A stretch of DNA of 18,657 nt from UBA8337 sp965662725 (GCA_965662725.1 CBFIIT010000032.1:1-18657); one strand, 5' to 3'. Positions 1 to 7,689 are shown, counted from the stretch's first letter. Program-made: numbers and translations. The notes: generated by a model from the letters alone, not told the origin.

Positions 1-232
1 AAGTGTGCTTCACAGACATTGTATGGTTTGGCGTAGCTCTCTGCAGGCTGAATTCATACTGTTCACCGTCAAAAGAAAAGTCGGACAACACACTGGTTTG
101 GATGCGAAGCCCATAATCATATGACGACATGCCAACCGACATGCTGTAATCGGCTGCAATGGCTGCTCCGCCAGAAGCAAATGAAGCGATAACCGCATAA
201 GCGGCTGTTTTTAATAATAGTTTGTTGGTCAT
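1..232 (-). CDS. Exported protein of unknown function, 3' end outside window
   Basis: The frame is open from an ATG at 232 to the left edge (77 codons), so the C-terminus is missing. A clear signal peptide is visible: a short Lys-containing N-terminus (MTNKLLLK), a hydrophobic Ala-rich stretch, and a likely AIA-A cleavage site near residue 27. The mature part (DYSMSVGMSSYDYG and on) alternates polar and aromatic residues, as in the strands of an outer-membrane barrel. A GGGAG ribosome-binding site sits six bases before the ATG. The gene begins 25 bases after the stop of the upstream outer-membrane protein gene on the same strand, so the two are probably one operon. I do not recognise the family. 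A beta-barrel or other envelope protein is inferred from the export signal and neighbour only. Confidence 0.7.
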   Translation of the reverse strand, partial: MTNKLLLKTAAYAVIASFASGGAAIAADYSMSVGMSSYDYGLRIQTSVLSDFSFDGEQYEFSLQRATPNHTMSVKHT

Positions 233-257
233 GATATCTCCCAATTCTCAAAAGGTT

Positions 258-1142
258 TTAAAAGTTAAATACATATCCGAGCGACAGCACTTCCAAATCT
301 TCTTCAGTGCGTGCCGAGCCGCCAGACCAATAATCAATGCCATCATCGTAAGAAAAGGACTTGTTATCTAATGCGAAGTTGATGCCCGAATTGGCGTCAA
401 TTGCGTAGAATAGCGACAAGCCAAGGCTGGTGGCCGTTCCTTCAAATATCGTGCCCGTGTCAGAGATTCTGGAGGCGACGCCGCCTGCGCAGCTATATTT
501 TTCAGAAACATCGGCCTCACCGTCAAACACTGAGGCAAGTTTTACGGTTCCAAAAAGCCTATCTGTAAAAGCTTTGGAATAAGCGCCGCCTATGAAAACA
601 CCAAAGTTTTCGTTTTCAAAGTCGGTCGTGGTTTCTACCGATGCACCATTGACTTCGCATATATTGGCGATGGCGACATTGTTCCCCGCGGCCTCGCGAT
701 GCGCCCGGCCTTGAACCTCATTCCATGAGACGGCGCCGGAATAAAAGCCACCAAAAGCTGACCAGCCGTTTTGGAGCTGTCGTGTGTAGGTTAGGTTAAA
801 CTCTGAGCGTTCAGCTGTTTGCGGGCAGCTTGCCGGTGTGCAGGCCTCGCCATTGGCGTCCCAATTGCCGTTGCCGCCCCAAAAATTATCAAAATCAGGG
901 TCGCTGCTCTCGGCAATTTGGAGGGAAATCGAATTCTTGCCATAAGTATAGGAACCGGTAAGTGCAATGTCTTGAAAGGTCGCCTGAATGCCGGCCGAGC
1001 CGCCCGCGCCACTGTCACGATCATCATAGTAAATATGAAAATCATTATAGGCAGAGCGGGTCGCGATAGAGCCGCCCCAATCACCGGCAGCAGCCGGCCC
1101 CAATAGCATTGCTGATGTCGTTAGAAAAATAATCGGACGCAT
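258..1142 (-). CDS. Putative outer-membrane beta-barrel protein
   Basis: About 294 residues. The N-terminus is a signal peptide (MRPIIFLTTSAMLLGPAAAG) with cleavage near AAA-G. The mature protein is rich in Gly, Asn, Asp, Tyr and Phe in alternating strand-like segments and ends in YVFNF. A terminal Phe is the usual signature recognised by the barrel assembly machinery. Four cysteines (one CxxxxC-like pair in GEACTPASCP, plus ICEV and YSCAGG) could form extracellular-loop disulphides. The start is uncertain: ATG at 1142 is preceded by GAGTGAG and gives a clean signal peptide, while an in-frame GTG at 1151 adds three residues and has no better ribosome-binding site. The family is not recognised. 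A porin or surface-barrel role is inferred from architecture. The partial exported gene downstream probably shares its transcript. Confidence 0.75.
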   Translation of the reverse strand: MRPIIFLTTSAMLLGPAAAGDWGGSIATRSAYNDFHIYYDDRDSGAGGSAGIQATFQDIALTGSYTYGKNSISLQIAESSDPDFDNFWGGNGNWDANGEACTPASCPQTAERSEFNLTYTRQLQNGWSAFGGFYSGAVSWNEVQGRAHREAAGNNVAIANICEVNGASVETTTDFENENFGVFIGGAYSKAFTDRLFGTVKLASVFDGEADVSEKYSCAGGVASRISDTGTIFEGTATSLGLSLFYAIDANSGINFALDNKSFSYDDGIDYWSGGSARTEEDLEVLSLGYVFNF

Positions 1143-1189
1143 ATCACTCACTCATTGAAAAAGTTATTACACATTTCAGATGTAAATAT

Positions 1190-1203
1190 ATCGTCTTGAC
1201 GAT
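1190..1203. promoter_or_regulatory. Perfect 14-bp palindrome upstream of the outer-membrane operon
   Basis: ATCGTC-TT-GACGAT is a perfect dyad 47 bases from the ATG of the outer-membrane gene. A second shorter dyad (ACAT...ATGT, about 1170-1183) lies between it and the gene. The position suits an operator for a dimeric regulator. No regulator is identified and no convincing -35/-10 pair was found, so a regulatory role is inferred. Confidence 0.35.
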
Positions 1204-1474
1204 TTTTCCAGCTAATGGATAAGAAAGAATTGTTGATTGTCGCTGGTAAAAGAGCGCTTTATCTCATCTACGCTCAATCTAATCCGTATTGCGCCGCTTT
1301 GGGGAGGCAGGTGAGCGGAGGCTTGATAGTCGAATAATCCGTACGACCACGTTGGCGCATTGGCCTTGCTGTGGTGGCCAATTGATAATGGGCTATCGCT
1401 AGAAAATGTTTGCGGTTGGAAGTTACCCGCTTGGCAAGTGCCCACAGGGACCCGCTTTCTTGCGATTGCGGAGA

Positions 1475-1558
1475 AAGGAGAATAATCATAGGTCTTGCCG
1501 GCTGTTCACCCTGCTACTGCTATGCGGCCATTGGTGCGCTTCTTTAGTTATTCTCCTT
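1475..1558. repeat. 11-bp perfect inverted repeat with 62-base loop
   Basis: AAGGAGAATAA at 1475-1485 is repeated inverted as TTATTCTCCTT at 1548-1558. With a small gap, similarity extends outward to GAGAA at 1471 and TTCTC at 1560-1564. The arms are too far apart for a simple terminator. They could be remnants of a small mobile element, or the base of a long structured RNA. Confidence 0.5.
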
Positions 1559-1592
1559 ATTCTCGGTATTTTGTTTGAAAAGCTGTAAAAGT

Positions 1593-1796
1593 CTAAGCAA
1601 TCTTCTCAAAGCGGCTATTGATGTTGTCGATTATTTGCCTGCGGCTCCATTTGGTGGCTCCACCAAATTTAGCTGGTTTGGGCAATATTCCTTCACGGCA
1701 CCAGCGCCAAACAGTGTTGGGAGTGACGCCATAACATTCGGCCAACTGCCGAACGTCCATCAGTTCGATTTCTGTGTCGCGCAATAATTCGGTCAT
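1593..1796 (-). CDS. AlpA/excisionase-like helix-turn-helix DNA-binding protein
   Basis: A 67-residue protein. The central segment (LMDVRQLAECYGVTPNTVWRW, then REGILPKPAKFGGATKW) has the pattern of the AlpA and MerR-like 'HTH_17' families: a helix-turn-helix followed by a wing in which G-x-x-x-x-W precedes a last helix (SRRQIIDNI). Such proteins regulate or direct excision of prophages and integrative elements; AlpA of the cryptic E. coli prophage CP4-57 is the type example. The ATG at 1796 is chosen because AAGGA lies seven bases upstream. A TTG at 1814 in frame has no ribosome-binding site. The gene lies just past the 3' end of tRNA-Ser, in the same direction, with an inverted repeat and a pair of direct repeats between them. 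No integrase is visible in the window. Role as element regulator is inferred. Confidence 0.75.
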   Translation of the reverse strand: MTELLRDTEIELMDVRQLAECYGVTPNTVWRWCREGILPKPAKFGGATKWSRRQIIDNINSRFEKIA

Positions 1797-1864
1797 ATCG
1801 GTATCCTTTCGCAATCAATAACTGCATAAGGATTTCAGATTGATGTATGATTTGGCGCGGGGCT

Positions 1865-1907
1865 GTGGGGTGGTTAATTGCAATAATCAAAACAATTACT
1901 GCCCCAC
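1865..1907. repeat. Imperfect inverted repeat, 15-16 bp arms, between HTH gene and tRNA-Ser
   Basis: The left arm GTGGGGTGGTTAATTG (1865-1880) and the right arm CAATTACTGCCCCAC (1893-1907) pair over most of their length around a 12-base spacer. The repeat lies about 70 bases upstream of the helix-turn-helix gene. It may be that gene's operator or part of an attachment region. No T-run follows on either strand, so it is unlikely to be a terminator. Confidence 0.5.
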
Positions 1908-1912
1908 GAAAT

Positions 1913-1933
1913 GTATAACACTACGTATAACAC
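1913..1933. repeat. Two direct copies of GTATAACAC, 12-base period
   Basis: GTATAACAC occurs at 1913-1921 and again at 1925-1933, one helical turn apart. Tandem sites at this spacing are typical of binding sites for recombination directionality factors or repressors. They sit between the tRNA terminator and the small HTH gene, whose product is the obvious candidate ligand. Binding is inferred. Confidence 0.4.
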
Positions 1934-1947
1934 CATTTGTTTTGATA

Positions 1948-1977
1948 CAAAAAAACCCCTGTAAAGAGGGGGGTTTT
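1948..1977 (-). terminator. Rho-independent terminator of tRNA-Ser
   Basis: On the minus strand a G+C stem (CCCCT with AGGGG, loop of about six bases) is followed by a run of seven T. It lies 10 bases past the tRNA 3' end. The flanking A-rich side also gives a T-run on the plus strand, so it may work in both directions. Confidence 0.7.
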
Positions 1978-1987
1978 ACTAAATTTA

Positions 1988-2077
1988 TGGCGGAGGGGGA
2001 GGGATTCGAACCCCCGGAACGCGCAAACGCTCAACGGTTTTCAAGACCGCCGCTTTCAACCACTCAGCCACCCCTCC
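1988..2077 (-). tRNA. tRNA-Ser (anticodon UGA)
   Basis: A 90-base class II tRNA. The acceptor stem GGAGGGG pairs with CCCCTCC, followed by discriminator G and an encoded CCA at 1988-1990. The anticodon arm reads CGGTCTTGAAAACCG, placing TGA at the anticodon, which decodes UCA and other UCN codons. The long variable arm and the T-arm GGTTCGAATCC are present. The 3' half of such tRNA genes is a frequent integration site, and a helix-turn-helix gene of the kind found on integrative elements follows on the 3' side. I found no second copy of the tRNA 3' end inside the window. Confidence 0.95.
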
Positions 2078-2124
2078 TATAGGTGGGGTTCAAAAACCCG
2101 TGCGACCCGTGATCAGCAAGAGGT

Positions 2125-2153
2125 GATGTAGCTTGATTGCGAAAATTTTTCAA
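2125..2153 (-). promoter_or_regulatory. Possible promoter of tRNA-Ser
   Basis: On the minus strand, TTGAAA (2153-2148) and TACATC (2130-2125) are separated by 17 bases and lie about 50 bases upstream of the tRNA 5' end. The -10 match is weak. The assignment rests on spacing and position only. Confidence 0.3.
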
Positions 2154-2214
2154 GCAACTCGTGCAGGCGAATCTCTTATAGTTTTCCAAATTCACAACAA
2201 ACCGGAAAAACAAC

Positions 2215-3105
2215 ATGAATACGGGGCAAATTTATCGAGCGTCTTTGGTCCTTGTGGCCATGACCGTGCTTGTCGGCTGTGCCGGCAATAGCCAGCGTTT
2301 AGCTGATGAACGACAGGGCCGCGCTGTGTTTGCCGGCGGCATTTACAAAATCGGTACACCTTATGAGATTGAGGGCGAGTGGTATTACCCGCAAGAAGAC
2401 CCGAAATATGACAATACCGGCATTGCTTCTTGGTATGGGCCGAAATTTCATGGTCGGCGTACGGCCAATGGCGAAATTTTTGATATGGATTTAATGACCG
2501 CGGCGCATCCGACTTTGCCAATGCCGGTGCGCGCTAAAGTGACAAATTTGGAAAATGGGCGTTCGGTGATTGTGCGGGTAAATGATCGTGGACCATTTGC
2601 CAAAGACCGCGAAATAGATATGTCGCGCCGCGCTGCCGATGAATTGGGTTTTAAAGAAAAAGGCACGGCGAAAGTGCGGGTGCAATATCTCGGTCGCGCG
2701 CCGCTTTATGACAGCGCCGGTCGGCTTATCCGCAAGCAGGAGCCGGATCGCTTTATTGTCGATAAGCCGGTAACGCCCAAAGAATTGACTAAAATGGCCG
2801 CCGCGCCGGTGCAAAAAGTGGATGTACGCGGGCAAGATGGCAAGCCGATTGAAAAGCCACAGGTCGATGTGGAAAGCAAACGCTATGCGGTGCAGGTTGG
2901 TGTGTTTTCCAGCAAAGAAAATGCGGAAGCCTTGAAGCAGAAGCTTGAGCAGATAGCGCCGGTAAAAATCGTGCCGGTGAAGCTGGGCGGCGCGACTTTG
3001 TTTCGGGTGAAAATGGGTGGTGCAAATATTCGTGCCGATGCGCGGCTGACGGTGGATAAATTAGTGGCGGCCGGTCATACGGATGCAGTGATTATTGAGC
3101 AATAG
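2215..3105 (+). CDS. rlpA: RlpA-family septal lytic transglycosylase, lipoprotein with SPOR domain
   Basis: 296 residues. The N-terminus is a lipoprotein signal with lipobox LVGC, so Cys22 is the lipidated residue and the protein is probably anchored to the outer membrane. The double-psi beta-barrel domain covers roughly residues 66-160, with the family hallmarks ASWYGPKFHGRRTANGE (71-87) and VRVNDRGPF (120-128), including the conserved His and Asp. A C-terminal SPOR domain (about 222-296, starting KRYAVQVGVFSS) binds peptidoglycan denuded of stem peptides at division sites. RlpA proteins cleave such glycan strands in some bacteria, with activity varying by species. It is followed nine bases later by a D,D-carboxypeptidase, whose action supplies related wall chemistry. 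This gene pair is common in alphaproteobacteria. The ribosome-binding site is weak, but the ATG directly precedes the lipoprotein signal. Confidence 0.93.
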   Translation: MNTGQIYRASLVLVAMTVLVGCAGNSQRLADERQGRAVFAGGIYKIGTPYEIEGEWYYPQEDPKYDNTGIASWYGPKFHGRRTANGEIFDMDLMTAAHPTLPMPVRAKVTNLENGRSVIVRVNDRGPFAKDREIDMSRRAADELGFKEKGTAKVRVQYLGRAPLYDSAGRLIRKQEPDRFIVDKPVTPKELTKMAAAPVQKVDVRGQDGKPIEKPQVDVESKRYAVQVGVFSSKENAEALKQKLEQIAPVKIVPVKLGGATLFRVKMGGANIRADARLTVDKLVAAGHTDAVIIEQ

Positions 3106-3114
3106 GGAAATCAA

Positions 3115-4251
3115 ATGCGCGTAGTGAAACATTTTCTTATTATCTGTGCCTTGCTGCTGCCCGGCGCGGCGCAAGCTTTGGATACCAAAGCCGATTATGC
3201 CTTGCTGATGGACTTGGATACCGGCGTTGTGCTGTTTGAAAAAAACGCCAATGCGCGAATGAGCCCGGCCAGTATGAGCAAATTAATGACTGCGCTGCTT
3301 GCCTTTGAAGCATTGGAGAGCGGGGCGATTTCCGAAGATGATAAGTTTTTTGTCAGCGATGATGCGTGGAAGCGTGGCGGCGCCGGTTCGGGCGGCTCAA
3401 CCATGTTTTTAAAGGCGCGCTCGCGCGTGCCGGTGATTGATTTGCTGCGCGGCGTCATCATCCAGTCAGGCAATGATGCTTGCATCGCCTTGGCTGAAGG
3501 GCTGGCCGGCAGCGAGCCGGAATTCGCCGAATTAATGACCGAGCGGGCGCTTGATTTGGGAATGACCAAATCGACATTCAGAAATTCGACCGGTTGGCCT
3601 GACCCTGAGCATAAAACCACGGCGCATGATTTGGCGCTGCTGGCGCGTGAGATTATCACCAAGCACGATAAATATTATCGCCTGTTCAACCAGCGCGATT
3701 TTACATGGAACAATATTCGGCAGACCAATCGTAATCCGTTGCTTTACGCCAATATCGGCGCGGATGGCCTGAAGACCGGCCACACAAAAGATAGCGGTTA
3801 TGGGCTGGTGGCCTCGGCTGAGCAAAACGGGCGTCGTCTGATATTGGTGGTTAACGGTCTCGATTCAAAGCGTGAGCGGGCGCGAGAAGCGCGCAAGCTG
3901 ATGACTTTCGGTTTCCGTAATTTCTTGCGCGAGCCTTTGGTAGAAGCCGGCACATCGATTGCCGAATTGCCGGTGTGGCACGGCAGCGAGCCGAAAGTGA
4001 AAGTAACCACGGCGAAACGCTTTGACATAATCACGCCGCGCAGCGGCAAGCGCAAAATGGTCGCCACAGTGACCTATGAGAAACCCGTATTGGCGCCGAT
4101 TAAAACCGGCGATGTGCTGGGGCGTTTGAAAGTGACCTTGCCGGGGCTTGCGCCGCAAGAGGTTGACTTGGTGGCAGCTGAAGATGTCGATAAGGGCAAT
4201 GTCTTCGGGCGCGCCATTTCCAGTTTATTTTATTTGATTGTAGGTGATTGA
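3115..4251 (+). CDS. dacA: D-alanyl-D-alanine carboxypeptidase, PBP5/6 type
   Basis: 378 residues, close to the usual size for the family. It removes the terminal D-Ala from peptidoglycan pentapeptides in the periplasm. A signal peptide ends near AAQA-L. The penicillin-binding motifs are all present in order: SxxK at Ser53-Met-Ser-Lys56 (nucleophile Ser53), SGN at 118-120, and KTG at 220-222 in GLKTGHTKDSG. A PBP5-type C-terminal beta domain follows (about 285-350). The final residues (GRAISSLFYLIVG) form an amphipathic membrane anchor as in PBP5. The ATG is preceded by AGGGAA overlapping the rlpA stop region. The gene end overlaps the region carrying the tmk ribosome-binding site, so the three genes are likely an operon. 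Which paralogue of the DacA/C/F group it corresponds to is uncertain. Confidence 0.93.
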   Translation: MRVVKHFLIICALLLPGAAQALDTKADYALLMDLDTGVVLFEKNANARMSPASMSKLMTALLAFEALESGAISEDDKFFVSDDAWKRGGAGSGGSTMFLKARSRVPVIDLLRGVIIQSGNDACIALAEGLAGSEPEFAELMTERALDLGMTKSTFRNSTGWPDPEHKTTAHDLALLAREIITKHDKYYRLFNQRDFTWNNIRQTNRNPLLYANIGADGLKTGHTKDSGYGLVASAEQNGRRLILVVNGLDSKRERAREARKLMTFGFRNFLREPLVEAGTSIAELPVWHGSEPKVKVTTAKRFDIITPRSGKRKMVATVTYEKPVLAPIKTGDVLGRLKVTLPGLAPQEVDLVAAEDVDKGNVFGRAISSLFYLIVGD

Positions 4252-4252
4252 T

Positions 4253-4876
4253 ATGCATGGAAAATTCATCAGTTTTGAAGGCGGTGAAGGCGGCGGTAAG
4301 TCCACACAGGCGGCGCGTCTGGCCGGTTTCTTACGCAGCAAAGGGCTTGATGTGGTGGAGACCCGCGAGCCGGGCGGCACGAAGCAGGGTGAAGAATTGC
4401 GCGACCTATTGGTGCAGGGTGATCCTGATCGCTGGGCGCCTTTGTCGGAATTATTGATGATGACGGCAGCGCGAATTGAGCACGTTAATCGGCTGATTGA
4501 GCCGTCATTGGAAGCGGGCAAATGGGTAATTTGCGATCGCTTTTTGGACAGCACGCTGGCTTATCAAGGTATTGCCGGTGGTCTTGGTCTGGAAATGGTC
4601 AGCAATTTGCAGGCGCAAGCGGTTGGCGGCGCGATGCCCGATGTGACGTTCTTGCTCGATGTGCGTGAAGAAGCCGGTTTGCAGCGGGCTGAAAAGCGTG
4701 GCGGTGCGGCTCGGTTTGAGAAAAAAGAAGCGTCGTTTCACGCCAATGTCCGCGATGGTTTTTTGGCTTTAGCGGCTGAAAGCCCGCAACGTATTGTTGT
4801 GATTGATGCGGAAAACAGTTTTGACGCGGTCTGGCAGCAAATCGAAGATCAGATGAAAGAGCGGTTTAAGCTCTAG
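4253..4876 (+). CDS. tmk: Thymidylate kinase
   Basis: 207 residues, normal for bacterial thymidylate kinases. It phosphorylates dTMP to dTDP in the cytosol, a required step to dTTP. The phosphate-binding loop is GGEGGGKST (10-18). The DR motif CDRFLDSTLAYQG (94-106) contacts substrate. A REPGGT segment (38-43) and a lid segment rich in Arg and Lys (about 145-160) are present. The ATG at 4253 is preferred: AGGTGA lies six bases upstream, partly inside the end of dacA, and the protein then starts as typical homologues do. An in-frame GTG at 4244 would overlap dacA and lacks a better site. The next gene, holB, is also a usual partner of tmk. Confidence 0.95.
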   Translation: MHGKFISFEGGEGGGKSTQAARLAGFLRSKGLDVVETREPGGTKQGEELRDLLVQGDPDRWAPLSELLMMTAARIEHVNRLIEPSLEAGKWVICDRFLDSTLAYQGIAGGLGLEMVSNLQAQAVGGAMPDVTFLLDVREEAGLQRAEKRGGAARFEKKEASFHANVRDGFLALAAESPQRIVVIDAENSFDAVWQQIEDQMKERFKL

Positions 4877-4908
4877 CCGCGCACAATTTACGCCCTTAAG
4901 GTGGCCCG

Positions 4909-6006
4909 ATGAGCGCAGCTGATAGCCTTGATGAAATTCCCGATATTGACGGCGACCACCCGCCGCGTTTGACGCGCGCTTTGGTCGGCCATGCAGCGCA
5001 GCAGCAAACATTCCTGTCGGCAATGAACGGCAAACGTATGCCGCATGCTTGGTTATTGACCGGCCCAAAAGGGGTTGGCAAAGCCAGTTTTGCTTATTTG
5101 GCGGCGCGGGCTGCCTTATCTTCAGGGGTGACGCAGGCTTTATCTCCGGCGCAAGAAACCGCCGAAAGCCATTTGATTGAAGAGGCGTCGCATCCTGATC
5201 TGTTTATTTTGCAGCGTCGCTATAATGAGAAGACCGGTAAGTTTCGCGGGGATATTCCGGTCGATGATGCGCGCGCATTAAAGCAATCATTCGGATTGAG
5301 CGCCGGTCGCGGCGGTTGGCGTGTCGCGGTTATCGACAGCATTGACGATATGAATAAGAACGGCGTCAATGCATTGCTCAAGCTGATTGAGGAACCGCCG
5401 GAAAAATGTCTGTTTCTGATTGTTTGTCATCAGCCGGGACGGGTGCTTGATACCATTCGCTCGCGCTGCCGGACGCTGGCTTTCAATGCGTTGTCGGAGC
5501 CTGAGCTGCAGCAGATTGTTCATCATAGACTGAATTCAGTTGACCCGAATGAAGCCGCCGCTGCTTCATTTTTGGCTGACGGCAGTGCCGGTTATGCTTT
5601 GTCTTTGGCTGCGCTTGGCGGATTTGAGCTTTATCGTGAAATGGTTGGCGTATTGGAGACTGCGCCGCGCACCAATATTGAAAAACTGCACGATTTGGCG
5701 TCGCGTTTCGGTGCGCGGGCTGAGCCGGCACAGTTTGACCTGTTTTGCTATTTATTCAGCGGTTGGCTACATAGATTGGCCCGTTGCGCGGCAACCGGTG
5801 AGGTTTTTCAGCCGGTATTTGAAGGCGAGGCTGAATTGGTCAATCGGTTGATTGCCGGACAGTTAGACCTTGCAGGGCTGGTGTCTCTATGGGAGAAGGT
5901 CGGGAAAGACGCGCATTTGGTGCAAAGCCTGAATCTCGATAAGAAGCAGGCAGTCATTGAATGGGTGTCGGGATTTGCCAAACTGGCAGTGCAGGGAACA
6001 AATTAG
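4909..6006 (+). CDS. holB: DNA polymerase III subunit delta'
   Basis: 365 residues of the clamp-loader AAA+ family, which opens and loads the sliding clamp during replication. The Walker A-like loop is GPKGVGKAS (52-60), a Walker B-type segment lies at VAVIDSIDDM (139-148), then EEPP (161-164) and the sensor-1 segment TIRSRC (182-187) that carries the conserved SRC motif. The zinc-binding cysteines of the E. coli protein between Walker A and B are absent, as in many alphaproteobacterial delta' proteins. The C-terminal collar region is divergent. The ATG is preceded by AAGGTGG at good spacing. The gene lies 32 bases after tmk and 8 bases before metG, consistent with cotranscription. Confidence 0.92.
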   Translation: MSAADSLDEIPDIDGDHPPRLTRALVGHAAQQQTFLSAMNGKRMPHAWLLTGPKGVGKASFAYLAARAALSSGVTQALSPAQETAESHLIEEASHPDLFILQRRYNEKTGKFRGDIPVDDARALKQSFGLSAGRGGWRVAVIDSIDDMNKNGVNALLKLIEEPPEKCLFLIVCHQPGRVLDTIRSRCRTLAFNALSEPELQQIVHHRLNSVDPNEAAAASFLADGSAGYALSLAALGGFELYREMVGVLETAPRTNIEKLHDLASRFGARAEPAQFDLFCYLFSGWLHRLARCAATGEVFQPVFEGEAELVNRLIAGQLDLAGLVSLWEKVGKDAHLVQSLNLDKKQAVIEWVSGFAKLAVQGTN

Positions 6007-6014
6007 GTCTTAAA

Positions 6015-7571
6015 GTGTCAGATAAGAATTTCTTTATAACTACCGCTATTTCCTATCCAAATGGTAAACCGCATATAGGTCATGCCTATGAAATTATGGC
6101 GACTGACGCGATTGCTCGCTACCATCGTCTAAATGGTGAAAATGTCTATTTTTCGACCGGTACGGATGATCATGGGCAAAAAATGTTTCAAACCGCGCGT
6201 GACCAAGGCAAAACGGCGCAAGAATTGGCCGATGAGCTGACGCCGGCATTTCGCGAGATGGCGGAAGCGCTGAATTGTAGCCATGATGATTTTATCCGCA
6301 CCAGCGAGCCGCGCCATCACGCTTCGGTAGGCGAATTATGGCAACGCATTGCCGATAATGGCGATATTTACAAAGACAATTATGCCGGTTGGTATTCAGT
6401 GCGCGATGAGGCTTTTTACGGCGAAGATGAGCTGACCGAAGATGCTGAAGGTAATAAGCTCTCGCCGCAGGGTACGCCGGTCGAATGGCTGGAGGAAGAC
6501 AGTTATTTCTTCAAATTATCGGCCTATGAAGACAAGCTATTGGCGCATTTTGAGGCCAATCCGCAGTTTTTAATGCCGGAAAGCCGCCGCAATGAAATTA
6601 CTTCTTTTATTAAAGGCGGCCTGAAAGACTTGTCGATTTCACGCACCGCGTTTGACTGGGGCGTGCCGGTGCCCGGCGATGACGCGCATGTGATGTATGT
6701 TTGGATGGATGCGCTGACCAATTATCTGAGTGTTCTCGGCTATCCTGATAGGGACGGGAAATATGCCGAATTTTGGCCGTGCAGCTTGCATGTTATCGGT
6801 AAAGATATCACCCGTTTCCACACGGTTTACTGGCCGGCGTTTTTAATGGCGGCCGATTTGCCTTTGCCTGAGCAAGTCTTTGCGCATGGTTTCTTGACTG
6901 TTAAAGGCGAGAAAATGTCGAAATCGCTTGGCAATGTATTGGATCCGTTCACGCTTGCCGCACATTACGGCGTTGATGCCTTGCGCTATTTCTTTTTGCG
7001 CGAGGTGCCGTTTGGCCGCGATGGCAGTTTTTCTGATGAGGCGATTGTCAATCGGGTGAATGCTGATTTGGCCAATGATATCGGTAATTTGGCGCAGCGT
7101 AGCTTGTCTATGGTTGGTAAAAACTGCGAGGCAAAACTGCCGCAACCGCAGGCTTTTAGCGAAGATGATGAGAAAATTCTTGCGCTGTTTGATGGTCTGA
7201 AGCAACGCACTGATGCGGCCATGCAAGGGCATGAATTGCATAATTATCTATCCACAGTGATGGAGGCCGTGTCTGAGGCCAATCGGTATTTTGCCGAGCA
7301 GGAGCCATGGGCATTGAAGAAAGAAGACCCGGCGCGAATGGGCACAGTGCTTTATGTGACTGCTGAATTGGTGCGCCAAGCTGCTATTTTATTGCAGCCG
7401 GTGATACCGCAAGGGGCGGCGAAATTGCTGGATTATTTGGCGGTTGATGCGCAGGCGCGTGATTTTTCTTATTTGGGTGCAAGCCATCGTTTGCAAGGCG
7501 GGCAAGATTTGCCAGCACCTGAAGGTGTTTTCCCACGCCTTTCAGTAATGGAAGACGCTGAGGCCGAATAG
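6015..7571 (+). CDS. metG: Methionyl-tRNA synthetase
   Basis: 518 residues, the short form without the C-terminal EMAP-like tRNA-binding domain. It charges tRNA-Met with methionine using ATP. The class I signatures are HIGH at 20-23 (PHIGHAYE) and KMSKS at 300-304. The connective-peptide region reads GWYSVRDEAFYGE, then SPQGTPVEW, without the zinc-binding cysteines of the E. coli enzyme; this fits the cysteine-free group of MetRS seen in alphaproteobacteria. The GTG at 6015 is chosen as start because the protein then begins VSDKNFFITTAISYPNG at the first strand of the Rossmann fold and an AGG lies upstream. An ATG at 5961 is in frame but lies inside holB and adds 18 unrelated residues. Confidence 0.95.
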   Translation: MSDKNFFITTAISYPNGKPHIGHAYEIMATDAIARYHRLNGENVYFSTGTDDHGQKMFQTARDQGKTAQELADELTPAFREMAEALNCSHDDFIRTSEPRHHASVGELWQRIADNGDIYKDNYAGWYSVRDEAFYGEDELTEDAEGNKLSPQGTPVEWLEEDSYFFKLSAYEDKLLAHFEANPQFLMPESRRNEITSFIKGGLKDLSISRTAFDWGVPVPGDDAHVMYVWMDALTNYLSVLGYPDRDGKYAEFWPCSLHVIGKDITRFHTVYWPAFLMAADLPLPEQVFAHGFLTVKGEKMSKSLGNVLDPFTLAAHYGVDALRYFFLREVPFGRDGSFSDEAIVNRVNADLANDIGNLAQRSLSMVGKNCEAKLPQPQAFSEDDEKILALFDGLKQRTDAAMQGHELHNYLSTVMEAVSEANRYFAEQEPWALKKEDPARMGTVLYVTAELVRQAAILLQPVIPQGAAKLLDYLAVDAQARDFSYLGASHRLQGGQDLPAPEGVFPRLSVMEDAEAE

Positions 7572-7689
7572 TCCTGTTGCCGATTTGCAACAAAATACTA
7601 TCTGCCGGCGCTGAAATTGGTTATTGTCTTGCTTCGTGTTCGATAAAAAGGGCACAGCTTGTTGTGGTGGGATGATTAGGGAGTGGCAT

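Larger units (their letters stand above)
1156..1592. other. Gene-less stretch of about 440 bases
   Basis: Short open frames occur here on both strands, but none has a ribosome-binding site together with a recognisable protein. They overlap each other and encode no familiar motif. Besides the palindrome near 1190 and the inverted repeat at 1475-1558 I see nothing definite. The stretch could be degraded coding sequence, the edge of an inserted segment, or hold an untested small RNA. Confidence 0.5.

Noticed and set aside
1212..1489. Overlapping minus-strand open frames of 71-77 codons
   Set aside because: They have no ribosome-binding sites, overlap each other and show no recognisable motif, so they were treated as chance frames or degraded sequence.
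2174..2182. TATAGT upstream of rlpA as a -10 promoter element
   Set aside because: No acceptable -35 hexamer is found at 16-18 bases upstream, so it is not reported as a promoter.
5961..6014. Upstream ATG as the metG start
   Set aside because: It lies inside holB and adds 18 residues not seen at the N-terminus of MetRS proteins. The GTG at 6015 gives the normal start.
7575..7592. TGTTGC/GCAACA hairpin just after metG as a terminator
   Set aside because: It has only a six-base-pair stem and no T-run on either strand, so it is not a convincing intrinsic terminator.
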